A stretch of 64,000 nt of DNA, from contig NZ_CP048030.1 of the NCBI RefSeq assembly GCF_010092425.1, forward strand, positions 434,001-498,000, written 5' to 3'. This document shows positions 1 to 8,309 of this stretch, one piece after another (position 1 is the stretch's first letter; every line of letters starts with the position of its first letter). Both the position numbers and the translations under genes were made by a program. The notes beneath the pieces were generated by a model. The model did not search any database and had not been told where the DNA came from. It was given only the letters and a program-made list of their open reading frames with translations. The stretch is from Sinimarinibacterium sp. NLF-5-8. GTDB taxonomy: Bacteria; Pseudomonadota; Gammaproteobacteria; Nevskiales; Nevskiaceae.

Positions 1-2
1 TG

Positions 3-338
3 TTGTCCAATCTGGGGGTGGTCGGCGATCTTCCCGTGTTGTCGGTCTACTTTCAGGTCAGCAGTGCGACCTTGCAGCCTGAACAGCGCCTGATGTTGTT
101 GGAACGTGCAAAACCCGGCCATTGTTATGTGGCAGTGGGGTATGCCGATCCCACAGGTGATTATCAGCAGCAGGTACTGAGCTTGTCCGCCCAGCGTGCG
201 CGTAGGGTCGCGGACGCCTACAAAGGCAAAGTCAAGGTTTCTGTGCTGGGACTGGGCGATTTTGGCTCAGACCACAGCGAGCAAGGCTATACGACTGACC
301 GGCGTGTCGAGCTTTGGGAGCGCACATGCGCCCGCTGA
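3..338 (+). CDS. OmpA-like peptidoglycan-binding domain protein (5' end outside window)
   Basis: About 110 residues in an open frame that begins at the window edge, so the true start is probably upstream and only the C-terminal part is present. The pattern (a beta strand ending YFQVSSATL, then a helix, GYADPTGD, a helix with LSAQRARRVADA, and RRVELW near the end) is that of the OmpA C-terminal domain, which binds peptidoglycan in the periplasm. The reading frame overlaps the following traW start by 13 bases, so the two are probably translationally coupled. An OmpA-type protein next to a conjugation apparatus would anchor the envelope complex to the cell wall; that role is inferred. Confidence 0.7.
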   Translation: MSNLGVVGDLPVLSVYFQVSSATLQPEQRLMLLERAKPGHCYVAVGYADPTGDYQQQVLSLSAQRARRVADAYKGKVKVSVLGLGDFGSDHSEQGYTTDRRVELWERTCAR

Positions 339-1033
339 CCTGGTGGGTCGTAGCGGCCTGCGTGTTGGGGAGTAGCCATGCCGTTGCCCGTGATCTGGGC
401 GTGCAGGCCGAGGTCTTTGAGATTGTCGAGCCGAACCTGATCGAGTTTCTGGCGAACAAGGCCAGTCAAGTCGATTGGCAACGCAAAAGCGATGAGTTGC
501 GTGAATCAGCCACTCGCAAGCTGGGGCAATTTGCCTTTGCACCCCTGTCCCCTGCGGTTGAAACCAGAACACGCTACATCGACCCCTCGATTGAACTCAC
601 CAGTCCGTTGACCGCCCCGGTGGATGATGGTCAAGGCAATATGACCTGGCAGGTGATTTACGAAAAAGGCAGCCGTGTCAATCCGTTGCAAGCGCGACGC
701 CCCGTCACCAAAATGCTGATTTTTGATCCGCGCCAGGAAGATCAGGTCGATTTTGTCGCAGCCGTCGTCAAAAAGTGGCCGACGCTGATCAAGCCTCTGG
801 CGACGGGTGGAGAGCTGCACACGCTCACCCGTAAATTCGATGGCCGAACGGTTTACCTGGCGTCTGCGCCCATTATTGATCGCTTTGATATTCAACACAC
901 GCCCTCGTTTATCGGGACAGGGCGGGGCAAGCATGAATTTCATCTGGCTGTCACGCAGATTGCTCCAGCAGATTTAAAAGCCGATCGAGCCGTCGAAACA
1001 CTCACGAAAATGTGGGACGGACTGCCGGAATAA
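326..1033 (+). CDS. traW: TraW, F-type conjugation pilus assembly protein
   Basis: 235 residues with an N-terminal signal peptide (hydrophobic stretch ending ...SHAVA) followed by DLGVQAEVFEIVEPNLIEFL, the characteristic N-terminal block of TraW. A second family feature is the KMLIFDPRQEDQVDF region about two thirds along. TraW is a periplasmic protein needed for F-pilus assembly and interacts with TrbC. I chose the ATG at 326 because the longer form would start at a weak TTG and because this ATG sits inside the end of the upstream gene. In the F plasmid traW is followed by traU; here it directly precedes traA, and traU is 24 kb away, so the operon has been rearranged. Confidence 0.88.
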   Translation: MRPLTWWVVAACVLGSSHAVARDLGVQAEVFEIVEPNLIEFLANKASQVDWQRKSDELRESATRKLGQFAFAPLSPAVETRTRYIDPSIELTSPLTAPVDDGQGNMTWQVIYEKGSRVNPLQARRPVTKMLIFDPRQEDQVDFVAAVVKKWPTLIKPLATGGELHTLTRKFDGRTVYLASAPIIDRFDIQHTPSFIGTGRGKHEFHLAVTQIAPADLKADRAVETLTKMWDGLPE

Positions 1034-1073
1034 AACAATTTGGCAAATACGCCGAAAAACCTGGGAGCACTGA

Positions 1074-1079
1074 CTAGAG
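1074..1079 (+). promoter_or_regulatory. CTAGAG promoter-like element upstream of traA
   Basis: CTAGAG lies 56 bp before the traA ATG in the traW-traA gap. There is no TTATCCACA at the usual 20-21 bp upstream distance. It belongs to the set of 20 CTAGAG sites described in the findings. Confidence 0.5.
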
Positions 1080-1135
1080 GGTGCGCGCCAGCCTGTTAAG
1101 TAACTGGCGACCAACCAGTACAGGAGTGCTCTTTC

Positions 1136-1498
1136 ATGAATCTTGCTTTAAATGCCGGTGAGACTGCGGCCTATCAGTCTCAAGGTCAAACCGGCCTCCG
1201 CGCCCGCGCTCGCAATGCCGTTCTGGCGTTGATGGCGCTGGGGATGAGTATGCAGGCGATGGCGGGGAACGCCCCCGTCGCCGGTGATCCATTTCAGGAG
1301 TTTCTGGATGCGGTAGAAAGTTATGCAAAGGGAGCACTGGGCATTGCCATCTGTATTGTGGCGCTGCTCTTTGGCGCCATCGTCGGCATTGGTCGTAATC
1401 AGCCCACTGCCGCCCTGTCGGGTGTGGCATTCGCCATCTTTATTTATTTTGGCCCCGGCATGATCAAAACCTTATTCAGTTCTGGCGCCTTGATCTGA
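1136..1498 (+). CDS. traA: TraA-like conjugative pilin (propilin)
   Basis: 120-residue propilin with a long leader (about 43 residues) whose last part is hydrophobic and ends MQAMA before GNAPVAGDPF, a good leader-peptidase site. The mature form would be about 77 residues with two hydrophobic segments (ALGIAICIVALLFGAIVGIG and LSGVAFAIFIYFGPGMI) separated by a short polar loop RNQPT. This is the layout of F-type TraA pilins, which are stored in the inner membrane and polymerised into the conjugative pilus. A CAGGAG ribosome-binding site lies upstream. It is the first gene after a CTAGAG site and is followed by a terminator-like hairpin before traL, which suggests higher expression than downstream genes. 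Confidence 0.88.
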   Translation: MNLALNAGETAAYQSQGQTGLRARARNAVLALMALGMSMQAMAGNAPVAGDPFQEFLDAVESYAKGALGIAICIVALLFGAIVGIGRNQPTAALSGVAFAIFIYFGPGMIKTLFSSGALI

Positions 1499-1503
1499 CC
1501 CCC

Positions 1504-1545
1504 AACCCGGTAGCGCAGACCTCTGCGTTGCCGGGATTTTTTTGA
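1504..1545 (+). terminator. Imperfect hairpin plus T-run between traA and traL
   Basis: Imperfect stem CCCGG(TA)GCGCAGA ... TCTGCG(TTG)CCGGG followed by seven Ts. It could act as a partial terminator (attenuator) so that pilin mRNA exceeds mRNA of the assembly genes. Confidence 0.6.
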
Positions 1546-1556
1546 GATCGTCAATC

Positions 1557-1862
1557 ATGGAACCCTCACAAGGCTTTGATCCGCGCCGTCATATTCCCTC
1601 GCGTGCGGATGACCCTGTTCCCATGCTTTTTTGGGAACCCTTCGAACTGGTGCTGTCCATCACCGCTTTCGGGATGCTGATGATTTTGGTCAACCCCATT
1701 GTCGGCGTCATCGTGGGGTGGGGGTCTTTATGGATCAGCAAGCGACTGAAAAGAGGCGCAAAAAAAGGGGCGGCACAACATGCCGTCTGGGCGCTGGGGT
1801 TAATGTCCGATAAAGCGTTACACAAATTTCCGCCGCCGCAAATCAAAGAGTTTATTGAGTGA
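1557..1862 (+). CDS. traL: TraL, conjugation assembly membrane protein
   Basis: 101 residues. The N-terminus contains RRHIPSRADDP, typical of TraL, followed by two closely spaced hydrophobic segments (roughly residues 28-62) and a basic stretch SKRLKRGAKKG. TraL is a small inner-membrane component of F-type type IV secretion systems, comparable to VirB3. The ATG at 1557 is preferred over an in-frame TTG five codons upstream, which lies inside the terminator T-run. It begins the traL-E-K-B-V-C order seen in F and SXT-type systems. Confidence 0.88.
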   Translation: MEPSQGFDPRRHIPSRADDPVPMLFWEPFELVLSITAFGMLMILVNPIVGVIVGWGSLWISKRLKRGAKKGAAQHAVWALGLMSDKALHKFPPPQIKEFIE

Positions 1863-1884
1863 TGGTATTTTTCGGAGTCTTTAA

Positions 1885-2451
1885 TTGACCACCAAGACAA
1901 CTAATTATGCGGGGATGGTTCACAACTCGGCCAAGGCTATTCAGGCATGGAAATTTGCAACACTGGCGCTGATGGTTTCGGTCATCCTGCTGTCATTTAT
2001 TGCGCTGAAAACCTCGAATGTCCAACGCACGGTTTTAGTGCCTTATTCGATAGCAACCGCCAATGAGTCCGTGCGGGTGAGCGGATCGCCCGAGACTGAC
2101 GGTGAATACCTGACGCATCTGGCGAGAGCCGATATCAGCATGATGCTGACGTGGCAGCCCGGCAACATCTCAACACAGATGGATGGTTTTCTAGGGCGTT
2201 TGTCGCCGTCTGCGTATGCCCAATACAACCTGGATTTACGCGCCACCGTCAAGGAGTACGCTTCGATGAATGTGTCGGAGGTTTTTCACTTGAACAAGGT
2301 GACTTATACCCACCCTTATCGCGTTTCATTGTCGGGCCGCCTGATGCGCTGGACGGGCGATAAATTAACTGTGGACACCCAGGCGACCTATACGCTCACT
2401 TATACGATGTACAGCGGTATTTACGCCATTAATGATGTGGAAACAAACTAA
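1885..2451 (+). CDS. traE: TraE, type IV secretion channel protein (VirB5/VirB8-like position)
   Basis: 188 residues with one transmembrane helix near residues 23-45 and a periplasmic domain with the family blocks NVQRTVLVPYSI and FHLNKVTYTHPYRVSLSGRLMRW. TraE is an inner-membrane protein of the F-type assembly complex. The likely start is the TTG at 1885, preceded by CGGAG at a normal distance; the first in-frame ATG is ten codons inside. Its stop codon overlaps the traK ATG by one base. Confidence 0.88.
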   Translation: MTTKTTNYAGMVHNSAKAIQAWKFATLALMVSVILLSFIALKTSNVQRTVLVPYSIATANESVRVSGSPETDGEYLTHLARADISMMLTWQPGNISTQMDGFLGRLSPSAYAQYNLDLRATVKEYASMNVSEVFHLNKVTYTHPYRVSLSGRLMRWTGDKLTVDTQATYTLTYTMYSGIYAINDVETN

Positions 2452-3158
2452 TGCTGAAAATCAAACCACTGATTGCGGCACTGGCCCTGGGTATGACCGG
2501 ACAGGCATTTGCGCAATCGACCCAAACGATTGAAGTGCCGGTTGATGTGTACAGTGTCTTGCAGTTTGGGCAGCCGATTGCAAAAGCAGTATTCCCGCCC
2601 AACGCGCCCCTGGAAGGCAAGCCTTATTTCATGTCGGATAACCGGGTGCTTTTGCTGATGATGCAAAGCGGTGCCGATCCGGTGCAGACCGTCATCCAGT
2701 TGGAAGATGGCAGTATGCGGGTCATTGACCTGGTGCCCAAACCCGGTGCCAGCGGCTCGATCAAGGTGCCTGGAACCGAGGCTCCCATCCAGGTTCCCGA
2801 TCCGGTCGTCCCGAGAGTTCCGGCAGCCCGCAATCCGGGTGCAGGTGTCATTCCCGTGTTATCCAGCATTTTGCGGGGCGCCCAGCCGGACGGATGGCAG
2901 GAAGCGGCACTGACCAAAAAACAGGTGCGCAGCCATTTGCTGCGTTATGACCGCGTTCAGGCGACCCCGCTGCGCGCATGGGTCAGCGGCAATATGCAGG
3001 TTTTGGAGTATCGGGTCGAAGCTGTCAAGGGCCAGGCATCGACGCTTGATCCCAGTCAGTTTTATCGCCCCGGCGTGATGGCGGCGGTGCTGGATCAATC
3101 GGTCGTGGACAAGAACAGGTCGGCCTCGCTGTGGATGGTCTGGGGCGGGCGGCCATGA
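2451..3158 (+). CDS. traK: TraK, outer-membrane secretin-like component
   Basis: 235 residues with a clear signal peptide (cleavage after GQAFA). The Q-T-IEVPVD segment and the later ILRGAQPDGW block match TraK of F-type systems. TraK forms, with TraV and TraB, the core complex spanning the cell envelope (equivalent to VirB9). A short proline-rich stretch lies near residues 105-125. It overlaps traE by one base at the start and traB by four (ATGA) at the end, so the three genes are probably translationally coupled. Confidence 0.88.
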   Translation: MLKIKPLIAALALGMTGQAFAQSTQTIEVPVDVYSVLQFGQPIAKAVFPPNAPLEGKPYFMSDNRVLLLMMQSGADPVQTVIQLEDGSMRVIDLVPKPGASGSIKVPGTEAPIQVPDPVVPRVPAARNPGAGVIPVLSSILRGAQPDGWQEAALTKKQVRSHLLRYDRVQATPLRAWVSGNMQVLEYRVEAVKGQASTLDPSQFYRPGVMAAVLDQSVVDKNRSASLWMVWGGRP

Positions 3159-4576
3159 GTGAATCTCCGAAACAAAAGGATTTGAAGAGTCTGATTGGCT
3201 CGTTTGCGATCGGGAAAAAGAGCAAGACCGACGACGATGCCCTCAAGATCGCGCCGGAAGATGTTCAGAACAAATCCCGCAAACGGTTGTGGATGGTCGT
3301 GGGCGGCAGTGTGGGCGTTTTGTTTCTGTTTGCCGCTGTATTCAATGAGGCGCCCCCGCCGCCCCAAAAAAGGCAGGAACAAGCCAAAACTGTCGATCTG
3401 ACCCCTCCGGGGGTACTGCGCCAGAACTTTGAAAAAGATGTGCAGGCCGACATGCTGGCGATCTCGCGTGAGAATGCCAAGATCACAGCAGAACAAGAGA
3501 AGCTGCGCGCGGAACTGCAAAAAAACAGCGCAGCGCAAAAGGACATTCAAAAGGTGTTGCACGATCTGGCTGGGGATATCAGCAGCCTGTCATCAAAACT
3601 CAAGGAGCAGGAGGCGCGGCCTCCGGCACAGGCCGTGTTACCGCCACCGCCCAGTCCAACGGGCGAGGATCGGGGCACGCCTGCGCTGCCGCCACCGCCA
3701 GCCAAGCGTCCCACACTGAACATTCCGCCGCCGCCCCCGCCGACGCGGCAAGGGTCATCCCAGACACAGGCTGAGCGTGAGCAGCCCCAGGCGCTCCCGC
3801 CACCGACTGCGGTCAATCGTGAGCCTTTGGTCATCAGTGCTGAAAAGCCTGCGGACAAAGACGCAGATAAAGAGAAGGTAGCCTCCAATCACAATTGGCA
3901 GAAGAACGCCAAGGCGGGCTACATCCCCGCAGGAGCGTTTGCGCCCGTGGTGCTGCTGACGGGCGTGGAGGCAGGCACTTCGACCAGTGCATCCAGCGAC
4001 CCGCAGCCGGTACTGATGCGGATTGAACAGGCCGCCATCCTGCCGGGGCACGCCCAGTATCAGACCGCCTCTTGCTTTGCGCTCGGCAGCGCCAATGGCT
4101 CGATGTCCACGGAGCGTGCTTATGTGCGCCTGGCACGCCTGACCTGTCTGGACAAGGGGCGGCGGCTGGTATTGGACGAGCCGCTGAAAGGATATCTCGC
4201 GGATTCTGACGGCATGTTCGGACTTCGGGGCAAGTTGGTAGAGCGGCGCGGGGCTGTGCTGGCGAAGTCGCTGCTGGCCGGGTTCGTTAGCGGCATCGGC
4301 AATGCCTTCTCACAGGCTCAAGGCACCACCAGTACATCCGCGCTTGGGGCGACCACTTCATTTTCCGGCAGTGCGGCCACCAAAAGCGCAGCGTTCGGAG
4401 GCGGCGCTGAGGCGGCCAACCGCCTGGCCGACTTCTATCTGCAAGAGGCTCAGGCCATGTTCCCGGTCATCGAAGTGCCGCCCCGCCGTAAGGCAACACT
4501 GATCCTGACCGATGGGTCGGCGCTGCACTGGGCTGATTATGGATCGTTGTATATCAAAACACTGAGGCCGCAATGA
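3155..4576 (+). CDS. traB: TraB, core-complex protein (VirB10-like)
   Basis: 473 residues. A cytoplasmic N-terminus is followed by a transmembrane helix near residues 46-65, a coiled-coil-prone segment (about 90-150), a long proline-rich region (about 155-235) and the C-terminal beta-barrel domain starting near YIPAGAFAPVVLLTGVEAG, a TraB/VirB10 signature. It bridges inner and outer membranes in the secretion channel. I chose the ATG at 3155 because it overlaps the traK stop as ATGA; a start eight codons upstream is less likely. The downstream gene again starts with an ATGA overlap. Confidence 0.9.
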   Translation: MSESPKQKDLKSLIGSFAIGKKSKTDDDALKIAPEDVQNKSRKRLWMVVGGSVGVLFLFAAVFNEAPPPPQKRQEQAKTVDLTPPGVLRQNFEKDVQADMLAISRENAKITAEQEKLRAELQKNSAAQKDIQKVLHDLAGDISSLSSKLKEQEARPPAQAVLPPPPSPTGEDRGTPALPPPPAKRPTLNIPPPPPPTRQGSSQTQAEREQPQALPPPTAVNREPLVISAEKPADKDADKEKVASNHNWQKNAKAGYIPAGAFAPVVLLTGVEAGTSTSASSDPQPVLMRIEQAAILPGHAQYQTASCFALGSANGSMSTERAYVRLARLTCLDKGRRLVLDEPLKGYLADSDGMFGLRGKLVERRGAVLAKSLLAGFVSGIGNAFSQAQGTTSTSALGATTSFSGSAATKSAAFGGGAEAANRLADFYLQEAQAMFPVIEVPPRRKATLILTDGSALHWADYGSLYIKTLRPQ

Positions 4577-5001
4577 AAACTTCCATTCAACCTGCACTGG
4601 TGGACCTGGGCGATCAGCACGGTCGCAAGGGTTTCAGGCCGTGGCTCGTGGCGGGGGTCTGGGGTTTGGCAATGATGGCGGTGGGCTTTGCGCTTGGCAT
4701 CCATGTCACCCCGCAGCCCCAGATGGCGCCGGTTACGCAGCCCTCGCAGCCTTTAGTGCCCAAAATCACGCCCGAGGTGGCTGCAAAAGCCAAAGCGTTC
4801 CTGAGCAAAAGAATGCCCAACACCGACTTTGTGCGGGTCGAGGCAGACAGGGATGTGCCCACGCTGTTACGGATTCAGACGGCAACCGAAATGGTGCCGA
4901 TGTTGTTTGACCCCTTGCGGAACATTTTGATTTTGGGCATGGCGATTGATCTGGAAAACGCCAACCAGACCATTGCACCCGGCAATTCAACAGGATTTTA
5001 A
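4573..5001 (+). CDS. Membrane-anchored small protein with a DsbC-N-like segment
   Basis: 142 residues: one transmembrane helix near residues 24-44, a proline/glutamine spacer, then a small periplasmic domain. Its end (LFDPLRNILILGMAIDLENA) resembles the N-terminal dimerisation domain of DsbC-type disulfide isomerases, but no thioredoxin domain or CXXC follows. In SXT/R391-type elements a dsbC gene sits at about this place between traB and traC, which fits a shortened relative. It overlaps traB by ATGA and is two bases before traV. The homology is inferred from the pattern alone. Confidence 0.5.
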   Translation: MKTSIQPALVDLGDQHGRKGFRPWLVAGVWGLAMMAVGFALGIHVTPQPQMAPVTQPSQPLVPKITPEVAAKAKAFLSKRMPNTDFVRVEADRDVPTLLRIQTATEMVPMLFDPLRNILILGMAIDLENANQTIAPGNSTGF

Positions 5002-5003
5002 CA

Positions 5004-5576
5004 ATGAGTAAAACAGTCTTGGCATTCGTCGCTCTGGTTGCGGCAGCCACGGTGTCCGGGTGTGCGACCAAACGCAGTTGCCCCACCCCCATGTCGTGCA
5101 GCAGCGTCAAACACAACTATGAGGCCGCTGTGGTCGATGACGACTGGAAGGGCTGGCAGGCCGGGGAACCCGAGGAAGGCCCCGGTACAGGCGGGGGCAC
5201 TGCGCGTCACCCGCTGGTCATGCCGCCCAGTCAATACGATCGGGTCGGGATGCTGGTGCCCAACAGTGGCGGCGCTGTGGATGCGCCCATGTATTCACCG
5301 CCCCGCCCCTGGCGCGTCTGGCTGGCACCCACCAGCCGTGCGGATGGCACGCTCGAATCGGGTTCTTATGTGTGGTTCACCACGCCGGGTCACTGGTCGT
5401 ACATGGGGCGGCAGTGGGTGGCTCCCCCGTTTGCGATGAATCAGAACGAACAGGGCGGATTCAGCTATGGCGATGATGCCATGCTCTCGCCGGTAGCGCC
5501 TGACGATTACGGCTTTATTCCCGGTCAGCCGGTGGTCAAGCCGGGCATTCTCGAAAACATGACGCAGCCGCATTAA
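5004..5576 (+). CDS. traV: TraV, outer-membrane lipoprotein of the conjugation core complex
   Basis: 190 residues with a lipoprotein signal peptide and lipobox VSGC, then further cysteines (CPTPMSC) typical of TraV. The central block PPRPWRVWLAP...YVWFTTPGHW is the conserved TraV segment. TraV is anchored in the outer membrane and binds TraK and TraB (VirB7-like role). It sits between the DsbC-N-like gene and traC with only two and three bases of spacing. A shorter protein with the same central block is encoded at 31734. Confidence 0.88.
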   Translation: MSKTVLAFVALVAAATVSGCATKRSCPTPMSCSSVKHNYEAAVVDDDWKGWQAGEPEEGPGTGGGTARHPLVMPPSQYDRVGMLVPNSGGAVDAPMYSPPRPWRVWLAPTSRADGTLESGSYVWFTTPGHWSYMGRQWVAPPFAMNQNEQGGFSYGDDAMLSPVAPDDYGFIPGQPVVKPGILENMTQPH

Positions 5577-5579
5577 AAA

Positions 5580-8309
5580 ATGGGTATTTTGGAAAAACTG
5601 ACTGAAATGGGCGGGGCGCTGGTGGATTACCTGCGCCCTGATGATGCGGGTCATGTGGGGCTGCCCGTGAGCGCCGCGCGTGCGATTGCGGAACGGCAAC
5701 GGCTGTCCGAGATTCTGCCTTATCGTGATATTGCCGATGATGGTTTTTTTCTGATCGAAACCGAGGGTAAGAACAAGAACGCCACAGAGCTGCGATTGGG
5801 TTTTACCCTGCGATACTGGCCGTTTTCTCGGGTTGGGTCTGATTCTGAAAACCAACTCGAAGGCTTGATTGCGTCTATTAAAACGCCCGGTGCAGTCCTG
5901 CAATTCGGTGTGCTTTCGTCAAACGATGTCAAAACTGTTTTTGATGATTGGACGCTTTCCCGCAATCCAACGGGTGCGTCCGATAATCCGGTGGCGTACA
6001 TCGCGGAGGCTCGGCGCAAGCACTTGCTGGCCTCAGCGATCAAATACTCGCTGTTGTCGGGCTGGAGTTATCACCCGAAAAATCATGTGTATCTGTGCAC
6101 ACTGACGGTGCCCTATACCGGCTCGTTGACGGATGAAGCGCTATGGCGCAGCTTCACGGATGAGGTCAAGCGCATCAAGGCAGGGCTGATTGGCACCTTC
6201 AAGGGCTTGCAGATGGGTGTTGCAGAATGTGATGGCGTGCAGGTGCAGCGTTATTTGCAAGAGATGCTGAACCCTCATGTCAGTGCGCCCGAGCGACTGC
6301 GCAACACGGTGCTGGAACGTCAATCCGAAGGGCATATCCCGAGGGTTGGCAATCTGGTTGCCCGTGAGACACGGATGACCGTGCGCAATGATGGCCTGCT
6401 TCATTTTCAAAAGACCGGAGACGACGAGGGGCGCTATGTGGCCTGTGTCACCGTCGATGGCTACCCCCATCGTGCATCTGCCCCGCAAACAGCCTGGTTG
6501 ACCTGTGGCGATCCGTTGTCTGCGCGGGAACATATCAGCCTGCCGTTCTGGGCATACCTGAACCTGGTGGTGCAAAACACGGATGACGCCGCTGATCGGC
6601 TGGCGCTCAAATCGGCAGGTGTTGCCCGACAGATGATCTCGGACTCTCCTTCGTACCGAGCCATGATGAGCCATCTTTATGAGATGGGCGACGAAGTACA
6701 GGCATTGCGCGGCGCGATTCGTGAAGGCTCGCAGATCGTCTACGGATACATGGGCGTCAACCTGATTGGCCGTGATCCTGACGCGCTGCGGCAAGGCATC
6801 TCGGAGCTGACATCGGCCTGGAAAAGACACGGCTTTCGAGCCAGCCCGGAGCGGTATATTCACTTGCCGGTCTGGCTGGCCTCGCTGCCGGGGTTTTTTA
6901 CCCCTGATCTCGATCCCACGCATCGGCGCGGCGGCTTGCAGCGCGGCTCCACGATGACGACACGGCACGCGGCGTTGCTGATGCCCGCCCAGGGCGAATG
7001 GCAGGGCACACCGCCGCAAAACGGCGGCCTGATGATGCTGTCGCGGCGCGGGCAGCCTGCGGCCTTCAACATCCAGGACAAGAAGGCGGGTGCCAACTAC
7101 AACTTTGTGGTGATCGCCAAGTCAGGATCGGGCAAGTCGTTTGTGTCCCAGGAGCTGGTGATCGACTTTCTCGCCAAGGGCGGCTTCGCCTTTGTCATTG
7201 ATGCGGGGCGTTCCTACTACGAGATGTGTGAGTTGCTGGGCGGCACCAATCTGGTGTTCAAGATGGATGATCCGCTCGATCTGAACCCGTTTTCATCCAT
7301 TGATCGGTATGACCGACTCAAGGAAATGATGGAAATGCTGCGCGAGCTGGTGCGCTATATGGCGTTCCCGCAAAGCGCGATGAAAGGGGTCGATGACTGG
7401 CAGGAAACGATCATCGAAAGCGCCATCGAAGCTGTTTGGCAGGAGCACCAGTCCGGCATGAACCTGGCAATGGTGGCGGAGTGGCTGACCCAGCAGGGTG
7501 ATCCTCGCGCCAGCGATATTGCCGATCAGTTGCGACCCTATACACACGGGCGTCTGGCGGATTGGTTCAACGGCAAAGGCCGCAAGGTGGACATGAAAAA
7601 CACCTTTACGGTTGTCGAGATGGACGATCTCAAAGGGCAGGGCATGTTCCGCAACATCGTTCTGTCGATGGTGATGCAGCGGATTGCCGAAACGATGTAT
7701 GGCGCGGGCGATCCGTCGATTCCCAAACTGATGATGATTGACGAAGCCTGGGATTTGCTGGGGCAGATGCAGTCCGGGGATTTTATCGAACGGGCTTACC
7801 GCACTTATCGCAAGTACGGCGGCAGCGCGGGGATTATCACCCAGGGTTTCAACGACTTGACCCAATCAAAAGCGGCTATGGCGGCTTATGCCAACTCAAG
7901 CTGGCTGTTTGCCCTGGCGCAAAAGGCAGAATCCCTCGATGCCGCTTTCAAGGAAGGGCTTTTGATTGCGGATGACGCCCTGCGTGAGCAGCTTAAATCC
8001 GTACACACCGCGCCCGGTGAATACTCTGAAATCTTTGTCCGGTCTGATATCGGGCAGGGCATTTATCGGTTCATAACAGACGCTTACACCTATTGGCTGT
8101 ACACCTCTGGCCCCACTGAGAAAGCGGCGCGCAAGCAGGCTTTGGATGAACAACGGGCGCTGCATCCCGAATGGAATTATGGTCAGCACCTGGCAGCGGC
8201 AGTGAAAAGTCTTGCAGATAAACAAGCGCAGCAACGGTTTGCGCAAACACCGGATGAAGTGCTGGCTGAACTGGGCGAGGGCATGGCCGACGTGGGGATC
8301 AAGCCGTGA
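5580..8309 (+). CDS. traC: TraC, conjugation ATPase (VirB4 family)
   Basis: 909 residues, a normal length for TraC. Walker A is AKSGSGKS with the lysine at residue 519, and Walker B is LMMIDEAW with the aspartate at residue 721. The N-terminal half carries the usual TraC region before the nucleotide-binding domain. TraC energises pilus assembly at the inner membrane. It lies in the tight traL-to-trbC run, and its TGA overlaps the trbC GTG. Confidence 0.95.
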   Translation: MGILEKLTEMGGALVDYLRPDDAGHVGLPVSAARAIAERQRLSEILPYRDIADDGFFLIETEGKNKNATELRLGFTLRYWPFSRVGSDSENQLEGLIASIKTPGAVLQFGVLSSNDVKTVFDDWTLSRNPTGASDNPVAYIAEARRKHLLASAIKYSLLSGWSYHPKNHVYLCTLTVPYTGSLTDEALWRSFTDEVKRIKAGLIGTFKGLQMGVAECDGVQVQRYLQEMLNPHVSAPERLRNTVLERQSEGHIPRVGNLVARETRMTVRNDGLLHFQKTGDDEGRYVACVTVDGYPHRASAPQTAWLTCGDPLSAREHISLPFWAYLNLVVQNTDDAADRLALKSAGVARQMISDSPSYRAMMSHLYEMGDEVQALRGAIREGSQIVYGYMGVNLIGRDPDALRQGISELTSAWKRHGFRASPERYIHLPVWLASLPGFFTPDLDPTHRRGGLQRGSTMTTRHAALLMPAQGEWQGTPPQNGGLMMLSRRGQPAAFNIQDKKAGANYNFVVIAKSGSGKSFVSQELVIDFLAKGGFAFVIDAGRSYYEMCELLGGTNLVFKMDDPLDLNPFSSIDRYDRLKEMMEMLRELVRYMAFPQSAMKGVDDWQETIIESAIEAVWQEHQSGMNLAMVAEWLTQQGDPRASDIADQLRPYTHGRLADWFNGKGRKVDMKNTFTVVEMDDLKGQGMFRNIVLSMVMQRIAETMYGAGDPSIPKLMMIDEAWDLLGQMQSGDFIERAYRTYRKYGGSAGIITQGFNDLTQSKAAMAAYANSSWLFALAQKAESLDAAFKEGLLIADDALREQLKSVHTAPGEYSEIFVRSDIGQGIYRFITDAYTYWLYTSGPTEKAARKQALDEQRALHPEWNYGQHLAAAVKSLADKQAQQRFAQTPDEVLAELGEGMADVGIKP

